Source: Syntrophomonas sp. UBA4911 (GTDB lineage Bacteria; Bacillota; Syntrophomonadia; Syntrophomonadales; Syntrophomonadaceae). From it: a stretch of 12,886 bases of DNA. The stretch spans positions 1,631-14,516 of the forward strand of contig DHCD01000079.1 of NCBI GenBank assembly GCA_002398105.1, written 5' to 3'. Positions within the stretch are counted from its first letter, which is position 1. Each line of letters starts with the position of its first letter. The position numbers were made by a program, and so were the translations under genes. A model generated the notes under the pieces. It ran no database searches and had not been told where the DNA came from. It saw only the letters and a program-made list of their open reading frames with translations. Positions 7,747 through 12,886 of the stretch are shown in pieces.

Positions 7747-8526
7747 TTATTTCCCGCTGAAAACGGCTTTTCTTTTCTCCAGAAAAGCTCCCATACCTTC
7801 CTTCTGATCCCTGGTAGCGAAACACAGTCCAAACAGTCCAGCCTCAAGTTTGGTTGCGGTATCCATATCAGTCTGCAACCCCTGATTGATCTGGATTTTG
7901 GCGTAACGAACGGCAACCGGGGCATTGGCCGCGATTTCCAAAGCCATTTGTATAGCTTCTTCCATCAAAGCTTCATGCGGATAGACTTCATCTACTAAAC
8001 CAATTCGCTGTGCTTCCCGTGCAGTAATCCTCCTTCCCGTAAAAATTAGTTCTTTGGCTTTACCTTCCCCCACCAAGCGCGGCAATCTTTGAGTCCCTCC
8101 ATATCCGGGAGTTATCCCTAAACTTACTTCCGGCTGACCCAATTGAGCCTTCTCGGAAGCCAGTCGAATATCACAGGCCATAGCCAGCTCGCAGCCTCCT
8201 CCCAGGGCATAACCGTTGACAGCAGCAATAACCGGCTTTTCCACTGCCTCAATGAGCCGGCACACTTCCTGCCCCATCAGGCCCCATCTCCGGCCTTCTT
8301 CCGGATTAAGAGGATATTGGGCTTCTATGTCTGCACCAGCAACAAAAGCCTTATCGCCTGAACCTGTTACAATCATTACAGCCAGGTTTTCATTGGTGCT
8401 GAAATCTGCAAGCACTGATTTAATTTCCTTTAACACGTCTAAAGTCAGCGCATTTAAAACTTGAGGGCGATTGATATAGAGGATTCTGATTTTTTCACGG
8501 TCTTCCACGATGATGTTCTGGTACAC
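7747..8526 (-). CDS. Enoyl-CoA hydratase (crotonase family)
   Basis: This cytoplasmic enzyme adds water to crotonyl-CoA to give 3-hydroxybutyryl-CoA. A TTG at 8535 directly abuts AAGGAGG, so it cannot be the start; the GTG at 8526, 9 bases after AAGGAGG, is the better choice (259 residues). Crotonase landmarks are AFVAGADI (first oxyanion-hole segment), GYALGGGCELAMACD with catalytic Glu113, and QPEVSLGITPGYGGTQRL with Glu133. Both glutamates of true hydratases are present, which argues against an isomerase or dehalogenase. It is the first gene of the operon, about 44 bases downstream of the transcription start predicted from the -24/-12 element. With the dehydratase it would feed crotonyl-CoA into the oxidative branch to acetyl-CoA; the next enzymes (3-hydroxybutyryl-CoA dehydrogenase, thiolase) are not in the window. 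Confidence 0.9.
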   Translation of the reverse strand: MYQNIIVEDREKIRILYINRPQVLNALTLDVLKEIKSVLADFSTNENLAVMIVTGSGDKAFVAGADIEAQYPLNPEEGRRWGLMGQEVCRLIEAVEKPVIAAVNGYALGGGCELAMACDIRLASEKAQLGQPEVSLGITPGYGGTQRLPRLVGEGKAKELIFTGRRITAREAQRIGLVDEVYPHEALMEEAIQMALEIAANAPVAVRYAKIQINQGLQTDMDTATKLEAGLFGLCFATRDQKEGMGAFLEKRKAVFSGK

Positions 8527-8564
8527 CTTATTCAACCTCCTTAATCACAACGTTCTTTTTAATC

Positions 8565-8593
8565 CGCAATTTTTTATATTCGCAATTTTTATA
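8565..8593. repeat. Short tandem direct repeat over the promoter core
   Basis: CGCAATTTTTTATA (8565-8578) is followed two bases later by CGCAATTTTTATA (8581-8593), which differs by one T. The second copy forms the -12 half of the proposed promoter, and the first covers the predicted transcription start. Only the second copy continues into the ACCA needed for the -24 half. Confidence 0.5.
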
Positions 8594-8596
8594 CCA
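8581..8596 (-). promoter_or_regulatory. Putative sigma-54 (-24/-12) promoter of the hydratase operon
   Basis: On the minus strand the bases read TGGTATAAAAATTGCG. They have the GG at -25/-24 and GC at -13/-12 with the exact spacing of the consensus TGGCACG-N4-TTGCW. The predicted start is near 8570, giving a leader of about 44 bases to the GTG at 8526. The match outside the GG/TTGC core is modest, but a sigma-54 activator gene lies directly upstream and a similar element precedes the divergent CoA-transferase. Confidence 0.65.
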
Positions 8597-8693
8597 ACAG
8601 CTTCAACGCCAATAACTTTACCTTTGCTTTCGGTTTTATATTTACTTAAATCCCCGATAAATAGCTATGCGACAACGCAACATCACCATATGC

Positions 8694-8727
8694 AAAAAAA
8701 GACCCGGCCTGGTCCGCCGGATCTTTT
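8694..8727 (-). terminator. Intrinsic terminator of the activator gene (probably bidirectional)
   Basis: The hairpin arms are GACCCGGC (8701-8708) and GCCGGATC (8716-8723), which pair fully with one G-U, around a 7-base loop. Read leftward it is followed by seven T; read rightward by four T. Flanking TGCAAAA and TTTTGCA extend the symmetry. It lies about 210 bases after the activator's stop codon and 100 bases before the operon promoter, so it ends the activator transcript and insulates the metabolic operon. Confidence 0.85.
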
Positions 8728-8772
8728 GCATTGCTAATTATTCATTTTTGAAAGTTTGACCGCACACCTATT

Positions 8773-8790
8773 CATTATGACTTCATAATG
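8773..8790. repeat. Inverted repeat in the operon's upstream region, possible operator
   Basis: CATTATGA and TCATAATG form a perfect 8-bp inverted repeat around CT. It sits about 190 bases upstream of the -24/-12 element, a distance typical of enhancer sites for sigma-54 activators. No T-run follows on either strand, so a protein-binding site is more likely than a terminator. I see no second identical copy in the window. Confidence 0.4.
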
Positions 8791-8834
8791 CAAGATCACC
8801 TTATAAACCCTTCTGTATGCGTATCGAAGCGCAC

Positions 8835-8850
8835 GAATTGTATACACGAA
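8835..8850. promoter_or_regulatory. Candidate activator-binding (enhancer) site, left copy
   Basis: GAATTGTATACACGAA contains the palindrome TGTATACA. It matches 14 of 16 bases of a site at 10727-10742. Its centre lies about 254 bases upstream of the operon's -24/-12 element, close to the 245 bases for the other copy. A partial direct repeat (ACGAATT at 8833-8839 and 8846-8852) flanks it. The binding role is inferred from the shared sequence and spacing. Confidence 0.4.
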
Positions 8851-8922
8851 TTCATCTGCTAAGCTCCATATCCTGGTCTATTTTATATTTGAATCAGGTG
8901 AACCAAAAATGAATAAGCACTG

Positions 8923-8963
8923 ATACGGAATTAAATTATTCTCCCGATAATTTAATTCCGTAT
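8923..8963 (-). other. Perfect 17-bp hairpin across the activator's stop codon
   Basis: Arms ATACGGAATTAAATTAT (8923-8939) and ATAATTTAATTCCGTAT (8947-8963) are exact reverse complements around a 7-base loop. On the transcript the first arm encodes the last residues of the activator and the stop codon lies at the start of the second arm. No T-run follows, and a classical terminator lies 200 bases further on. It could protect the 3' end, affect termination of translation, or mark an old insertion or duplication. Confidence 0.75.
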
Positions 8964-10666
8964 TGCATAGCCTTACGCCATATGGTAGCCTGGCTTACGC
9001 CTAAAACTGCCGCCGCTTTTCGGCTGCTACCGTTACTTTTTATCGCCTCTCGTATTAATTGGCTTTCATATTCCTGCAAAGCTTCCTTTAAAAGAACTGG
9101 ATTTTTAGTGGGTTGGTCATCTGTCGAAACGCATTTTTTCTGGTGAGGGCCCAGTCGTATTTCAGATATTATCTGACCGGGCGAAGTTACAAAGGCTTGC
9201 TCTATAGTATTTTTGATTTCACGCACATTGCCCGGCCAATCATAATCTACCAGGCGTTTCAGTAGAAGCGGATCTAACCTTTTATTCAAAATATACTTTT
9301 TATTCAACAAACCGATAAAATAATCGACAAAAGCGGTAATTTCTTCTTTACGCTCTCTGATGGGAGGTATCTGAACCTGCACGACATTGAGACGATAGTA
9401 AAAATCCTGCCGGAATTTCCCCTCCTGCACCATCTGCCAGAGGTTGCGGTTGGTGGCCGTAATTAATCGTACATTTATGGGTATGGGCTTAGTTCCGCCC
9501 ACGCGTATAATTTCATTTTCCTGGATAACCCGCAATAATTTGGCCTGTAAATAAAAAGGCATTTCTCCGATTTCATCAAGCAGGAGGGTGCCGCCGTTGG
9601 CCACCTGGAAAATGCCCATCTTTCCTTTCCGCAATGCGCCGGTAAAAGCTCCGGCCTCATATCCGAACAGCTCTGACTCAATAAGATTATCAGGAATTGC
9701 GGCACAATTGAGGCTAATGTATGGTTTATCGCTCCTCATACTGTTGCGGTGTATTTCCCGGGCCACTATTTCTTTACCAACTCCCGATTCACCGGAAATC
9801 AGTATGGTAGAATCGGCCTTGGCTATTCTATTGATTAAATCCCATATTTCAAACATTTTAGGGGAGGCTACGATATAATCTTCCGAACCTTCACTTTGCA
9901 TCTTCTGTAATTCGCGTTGATAATGCTGTCTCAGGTGTTGAGCCTGTTCTATTTCCTGCTTTAAATTATACAGCTCGGTAATATCACGTCCGTTAGTCAC
10001 CACCCGGACCAGTTCTCCGTTGGCATCAAAAACCGGATTGCCTGTAACCAGCACCATTTTCCCGGTTTTAACGGTTTGCGTAAAGGTTGTGGTCTTTTTG
10101 TGCTCAATAACTTCAATGGTAGCGGCTCGGTTATAGAAACCGGCTTTTACCAGATCATAGATGTTTTTCCCCAGAACTTCATCAGCCTTTATCCCGGTGA
10201 TGCGGGTATAGGAGTCATTGAGTTTGAGCACATTCCCCTTGCCGTCGGTAACGAATATGTAGTCGAAAGATGCTTGTATAATCGTATCCAGTTCGTCTTT
10301 TAAGCCCTGCGCTTCCAACAGCTGAAGCTTTATATGTTCCATTTCAGTTACATCAGTCATTATGATGAGGCAGCCGGTAAATACTTTGTCATCAATCTGA
10401 AAAGAATGGCATAAAAAAAACCTCTCATTCAGGTTGACGATTCGTTTTAAACCACCCACTGCTTTATTAATTAGGCTCACTATTTCAGTTGACGGGCAGA
10501 TAGCGGAGAAATCCCGATCATAGGCATCAGGAGGGATTTGAAGCACGTTTTGGGCTGCTTCATTAAATACACAAAGTTTTCCGGTTTCATCAACTGCGAA
10601 AACAACAATCGGCAAAATCTCAACAGCCTTTTTATAAAAGGATTTGACCATGGAATGCTGCTTCAT
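8936..10666 (-). CDS. Sigma-54-dependent transcriptional activator (PAS-PAS-AAA+-HTH)
   Basis: This is a 576-residue enhancer-binding protein. Two PAS domains (about 8-110 and 123-232) are followed by a short, probably coiled-coil linker (232-260), the AAA+ sigma-54 interaction domain (about 263-500) and a C-terminal DNA-binding helix-turn-helix (about 545-567, SRKAAAVLGVSQATIWRK). Motifs are Walker A GESGVGKE (292-299), the sigma-54-contacting GAFTGA loop (339-344), Walker B TLLLDEIGE (360-368), FRQDFYYRLNV with likely arginine fingers, and WPGNVRE (477-483). There is no receiver domain, so the PAS domains themselves probably sense a metabolite or redox state. The ATG at 10666 has AGGGGAG 6 bases upstream. 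The gene lies between two -24/-12 promoters and probably controls both the hydratase operon and the CoA-transferase gene. Confidence 0.94.
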   Translation of the reverse strand: MKQHSMVKSFYKKAVEILPIVVFAVDETGKLCVFNEAAQNVLQIPPDAYDRDFSAICPSTEIVSLINKAVGGLKRIVNLNERFFLCHSFQIDDKVFTGCLIIMTDVTEMEHIKLQLLEAQGLKDELDTIIQASFDYIFVTDGKGNVLKLNDSYTRITGIKADEVLGKNIYDLVKAGFYNRAATIEVIEHKKTTTFTQTVKTGKMVLVTGNPVFDANGELVRVVTNGRDITELYNLKQEIEQAQHLRQHYQRELQKMQSEGSEDYIVASPKMFEIWDLINRIAKADSTILISGESGVGKEIVAREIHRNSMRSDKPYISLNCAAIPDNLIESELFGYEAGAFTGALRKGKMGIFQVANGGTLLLDEIGEMPFYLQAKLLRVIQENEIIRVGGTKPIPINVRLITATNRNLWQMVQEGKFRQDFYYRLNVVQVQIPPIRERKEEITAFVDYFIGLLNKKYILNKRLDPLLLKRLVDYDWPGNVREIKNTIEQAFVTSPGQIISEIRLGPHQKKCVSTDDQPTKNPVLLKEALQEYESQLIREAIKSNGSSRKAAAVLGVSQATIWRKAMQYGIKLSGE

Positions 10667-10716
10667 GCAATTCTCCCCTTTTATCTTTCACCCCTGTTTC
10701 TCATCTTATTGCACTG

Positions 10717-10730
10717 ATTCATTAATGAAT
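10717..10730. repeat. 14-bp palindrome in the divergent intergenic region
   Basis: ATTCATTAATGAAT is a perfect palindrome about 55 bases upstream of the activator's ATG. It overlaps the start of the candidate enhancer site at 10727-10742 and is followed by no T-run. It is a possible operator, but AT-rich palindromes of this length arise by chance fairly easily. Confidence 0.35.
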
Positions 10731-10742
10731 AGTATACATGAA
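10727..10742. promoter_or_regulatory. Candidate activator-binding (enhancer) site, right copy
   Basis: GAATAGTATACATGAA matches the left copy (8835-8850) at 14 of 16 bases. Its centre is about 245 bases upstream of the CoA-transferase -24/-12 element and about 70 bases before the activator's start codon. It overlaps a possible -10 box (TATACT, minus strand) of the activator gene, so binding here could also repress the activator's own transcription. This is inference from sequence and spacing. Confidence 0.4.
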
Positions 10743-10759
10743 GGAAATCCCACCTGCAA
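10731..10759 (-). promoter_or_regulatory. Possible sigma-A promoter of the activator gene
   Basis: On the minus strand, TTGCAG and TATACT are separated by 17 bases, and the -10 box lies at 10731-10736. The -10 matches well and the -35 only at TTG. It would give a leader of about 55-60 bases to the ATG at 10666. A housekeeping promoter would suit a sensor that must be present before induction. Confidence 0.35.
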
Positions 10760-10971
10760 ATGCGGTTATATTATATATTCCAGGGTGACACAAAAATGTA
10801 ACAGCCCTCTGAAAACCAACTGTCATCATCTAAATCCAGTTATATCGGTATTTCCCCCAGAATCCCGACCTGAAATTACCCCCAAACCATATCAATATTG
10901 AATTATAAGGGATTTTACAATTCATGCAAAAGTTAGCCCATCTTTAGGCAATATCTCCGTTTCTTTACGAG

Positions 10972-10987
10972 TGGTATGTATTTTGCA
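10972..10987 (+). promoter_or_regulatory. Putative sigma-54 (-24/-12) promoter of the CoA-transferase gene
   Basis: TGGTATGTATTTTGCA matches TGGCACG-N4-TTGCW except for two C-to-T changes, and it has the exact GG to GC spacing. The predicted start is near 10998, giving a leader of about 63 bases. The first six bases (TGGTAT) are the same as in the operon's element at 8596-8581. It is the better of the two matches, and the sigma-54 activator gene lies immediately divergent. Confidence 0.75.
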
Positions 10988-11015
10988 CAAGTCAAAAAAG
11001 AGTAATTTTTCACGC

Positions 11016-11033
11016 TTTGCTTAAGTAAGCAAA
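11016..11033 (+). other. Leader stem-loop of the CoA-transferase mRNA
   Basis: TTTGCTT and AAGCAAA form a 7-bp perfect stem with a 4-base AAGT loop, inside the predicted leader and about 12 bases before the ribosome site (AAAGGGG). It has no T-run. A role in mRNA stability or in keeping the ribosome site open is possible; chance is also possible. Confidence 0.35.
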
Positions 11034-11060
11034 TAAGGAAAAGAAAGGGGATATACCATC

Positions 11061-12356
11061 ATGAACTGGCGGGATTATTACCAGAGTCGAATAACTACAG
11101 CAAGCGAAGCAGTAAAAATTGTGAAATCCGGGAATCGTGTGGTATTGGGGCATGCCTGTGGCGAACCTCAATTAATTGTAGATGCCCTGGTGGCCAGGGC
11201 AGAAGAATTAGAGGCAGTGGAAATTGCTCATGAGGTGCCAATGGGCAAGGGTCTATACTGCCAGCCGCAGTATAAAAGGAATTTTCGCCACAATGCTCTT
11301 TTCGCAGGTGCGCCCAGCCGCAAGGCTATAAAAGAGGGAAGAGCGGATTACACATCAATATACCTGCACAAATTACCTGAGCTTTTTCGGGGAGGTACCT
11401 TTCCCATTGACGTAGCCATGGTTACTGTTTCCCCTCCGGATGAGAACGGCTATGTAAGTCTGGGAATATCTGTTGATTATACCTATCAGGCAATTAAGAG
11501 CGCCCGCAGCGTAATAGCCGAAGTTAATTCCAATATGCCGCGAACCGGGGCAAAATCATTGGTACACGTTTCCGATTTCGATTATTTCGTTTTGACGGAT
11601 ATCCCGTTAATTCAGCTCAGCCCAGCTACTATCGGGCCTGTGGAAAAAACCATCGGCGAGAATATTGCCGGCCTGATTAGGGACGGAGACTGTCTGCAAT
11701 TGGGCATAGGCGGAGTTCCTGATGCAATTTTGAATTTTTTACAGGATAAAAACGATCTCGGTATTCACTCGGAGATGATCGCCGACGGGGTAATGAATCT
11801 GGTCAAAAGCGGCGTGATTAATTGCTCGCGCAAGAATTTTTATCCTCATAAAATTGTTATCTGTTTCGCTATGGGCGGCAGTCAATTTTATCAATGGTTG
11901 GACAACAACCCGCTGATAGAAGCACTGCCCTGTGATATAACCAATGATCCGGTCAATATAGCCAGGAATGACAACATGGTGGCGATTAATTCTGCTTTAT
12001 CCGTAGATTTATTAGGGCAGGTGGCCGCCGATACTCTTAGCGGCATACAGTTCAGCGGAGTGGGAGGACAGGTTGATTTTGTACGGGGAACCAACAATTC
12101 AAAGGGCGGACGTGCCATCATCGCCCTGCCGGCGACCGCATCCGGTGGCAAGATATCCCGAATCTGTGCCACCCTGGCACCCGGGCAGGCGGTAACTACC
12201 AGCAGATATGATGTGGATTATATAGTGACTGAATATGGTGTGGCTCATTTAAAGGGCAAGACCAACCGGGATCGGGCTAACGCATTAATCAGTATTGCCG
12301 CTCCCGATTACAGGGATATGCTCACAGAACAGAGAAAAGAATTATACGGCTGTTAA
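11061..12356 (+). CDS. abfT: 4-hydroxybutyrate CoA-transferase (acetyl-CoA hydrolase/transferase family)
   Basis: This enzyme transfers CoA from acetyl-CoA or butyryl-CoA to a carboxylate, here most likely 4-hydroxybutyrate, giving the substrate of the dehydratase. The 431 residues are the usual length for the family. The N-terminal domain opens with MNWRDYYQSR and includes VSPPDENGYVSLG. The C-terminal domain has LGIGGVPDAIL (214-224), GIHSEM with the catalytic Glu at 238 (the number I recall for the C. aminobutyricum enzyme), and FSGVGGQVDFVRG (331-343), the CoA-binding signature. The ATG is preceded by AAAGGGG at 10 bases. It is transcribed alone, divergent from the activator, from a -24/-12 promoter. 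Close relatives are butyryl-CoA:acetate transferases, so substrate choice rests on the neighbouring dehydratase gene. Confidence 0.88.
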   Translation: MNWRDYYQSRITTASEAVKIVKSGNRVVLGHACGEPQLIVDALVARAEELEAVEIAHEVPMGKGLYCQPQYKRNFRHNALFAGAPSRKAIKEGRADYTSIYLHKLPELFRGGTFPIDVAMVTVSPPDENGYVSLGISVDYTYQAIKSARSVIAEVNSNMPRTGAKSLVHVSDFDYFVLTDIPLIQLSPATIGPVEKTIGENIAGLIRDGDCLQLGIGGVPDAILNFLQDKNDLGIHSEMIADGVMNLVKSGVINCSRKNFYPHKIVICFAMGGSQFYQWLDNNPLIEALPCDITNDPVNIARNDNMVAINSALSVDLLGQVAADTLSGIQFSGVGGQVDFVRGTNNSKGGRAIIALPATASGGKISRICATLAPGQAVTTSRYDVDYIVTEYGVAHLKGKTNRDRANALISIAAPDYRDMLTEQRKELYGC

Positions 12357-12618
12357 AAGGCAGTTGATATTCTTGGGACAAAGGGACTTTGCCAATTGAT
12401 TCCCATTTTGCCAAACGCATTTTATCTGGAGATTGTCGATAAACTGAAAGCAGCTGGCTTTGTTCTTTATAGGATCAGAGCCAGCTGATACACCTAAGAT
12501 TAGGTAAGGGTACATTATTTTACCTCAAACACATTAATTTCAGATTACTACTGTAATGAGACCTTTGCATAATTCAAAAAAATACTTCTAATCAGGACAG
12601 TCGCAACTGTCTGCCATA
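12357..12618. other. Non-coding stretch after the CoA-transferase gene
   Basis: I find no convincing gene here. The frame of the CoA-transferase stays open for 43 codons after its stop and ends at a TGA at 12486-12488. A 9-bp inverted repeat, CAGCTGGCT (12451-12459) and AGCCAGCTG (12479-12487), can extend by three pairs including one G-U; no T-run follows, so it is a poor intrinsic terminator. The right part is probably the end of an insertion sequence (see the transposase). Confidence 0.5.
12558..12575. repeat. Candidate terminal repeat of the insertion sequence
   Basis: GAGACCTTTGCATAATTC lies about 44 bases beyond the transposase stop codon, where one end of the element should be. It resembles GAGACCTTTGCA-type ends that I recall from DDE-transposase elements. 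The matching end is outside the window, so this is only a candidate boundary. Confidence 0.35.
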
Positions 12619-12886
12619 TTAGCAGCAACGGCAATCGCCTTGGGTGATTGGTATTATATTGTTTACCATAATAAAGGCAACCTGTCCCAAGTTCTTTAAA
12701 AACCTGATACACTGGTTAAACAACCTGTGACTTGTCAATGCTACAGTTGCGATCATGGTTATGGCGCAAAAGTAAGTATGGGTTTCAAATTTCTTTTTTA
12801 CATTCAAGCCGGTTTCTAAAACTAGGTTTTCTTTGAAACGGCTGAAACAACGCTCAATTAGGCAAAAACCGGATAACGCTTTTCTG
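12619..12886 (-). mobile_element. 3' part of a DDE-type insertion-sequence transposase (partial)
   Basis: The minus-strand frame is open from the right edge to a TAA at 12621-12619, giving the last 88 residues of a protein. They include LIERCFSRFKENLVLETGL, the usual surroundings of the third catalytic acidic residue (the Glu of IER) in DDE_Tnp_1 transposases of the IS4/IS5/IS1182 groups. This is followed by a lysine-rich stretch and a hydrophobic helix (THTYFCAITMIATVAL) typical of their C-termini. The visible part has no internal stop or frameshift, so it may belong to an intact element that continues outside the window; the exact IS family is uncertain. The ATG at 12807 lies inside the domain and is not the real start. 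Confidence 0.75.

Noticed and set aside
8524..8535. TTG at 8535 as the hydratase start
   Set aside because: It directly touches AAGGAGG with no spacer; the GTG at 8526 has a 9-base spacer.
12374..12400. Weak hairpin directly after the CoA-transferase gene as terminator
   Set aside because: The pairing (TTGG/CCAA and AAAG/CTTT) is interrupted and no proper T-run follows.
1..12886. CRISPR array, tRNA or rRNA genes, riboswitch
   Set aside because: No regularly spaced repeats, cloverleaf or rRNA-like stretch was seen; the non-coding parts are accounted for by promoter regions, hairpins and an IS end.

Overview
The window looks like a catabolic locus of an anaerobic, Gram-positive, Clostridia-type bacterium (Peptococcaceae/Syntrophomonadaceae-like; genus not determinable here). 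The reasons are an oxygen-sensitive-type [4Fe-4S]/FAD 4-hydroxybutyryl-CoA dehydratase, a clostridial-type butyryl-CoA dehydrogenase, strong AGGAGG-type ribosome sites, frequent TTG/GTG starts and a lipoprotein solute receptor.

Layout. A long leftward operon (minus strand) reads, in order of transcription: enoyl-CoA hydratase (8526-7747), acyl-CoA dehydrogenase (7711-6566), a complete branched-chain-amino-acid-type ABC importer (livH, livM, livG, livF and a lipoprotein receptor, 6425-1719), 4-hydroxybutyryl-CoA dehydratase (1556-87), and the first codons of another gene cut by the left edge. Upstream, also on the minus strand, is a PAS-PAS-AAA+-HTH sigma-54 activator (10666-8936), with a terminator between it and the operon. 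Divergent from the activator, on the plus strand, is a 4-hydroxybutyrate CoA-transferase-like gene (11061-12356). The right end holds about 260 bases without a recognisable gene and the 3' part of a DDE transposase (12619 to the edge).

How it fits together (inference from families and context). The ABC importer would bring in 4-hydroxybutyrate or a close relative. The CoA-transferase makes 4-hydroxybutyryl-CoA. The dehydratase converts this to crotonyl-CoA. The hydratase (oxidative branch, towards acetyl-CoA) and the acyl-CoA dehydrogenase (reductive branch, butyryl-CoA) then share the crotonyl-CoA. No 4-hydroxybutyrate dehydrogenase or succinate-semialdehyde gene is present, so the locus looks built for exogenous 4-hydroxybutyrate rather than for making it from GABA or succinate.

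Regulation. Sequences with exact -24/-12 geometry lie before both the CoA-transferase (10972-10987, plus) and the hydratase operon (8581-8596, minus). A 16-base motif shared at 14 positions lies about 250 bases upstream of each, a plausible enhancer pair for the activator encoded between them. Two strong inverted repeats also stand out: a perfect 17-bp hairpin across the activator's stop codon, and a 10-bp hairpin between the receptor and dehydratase genes.
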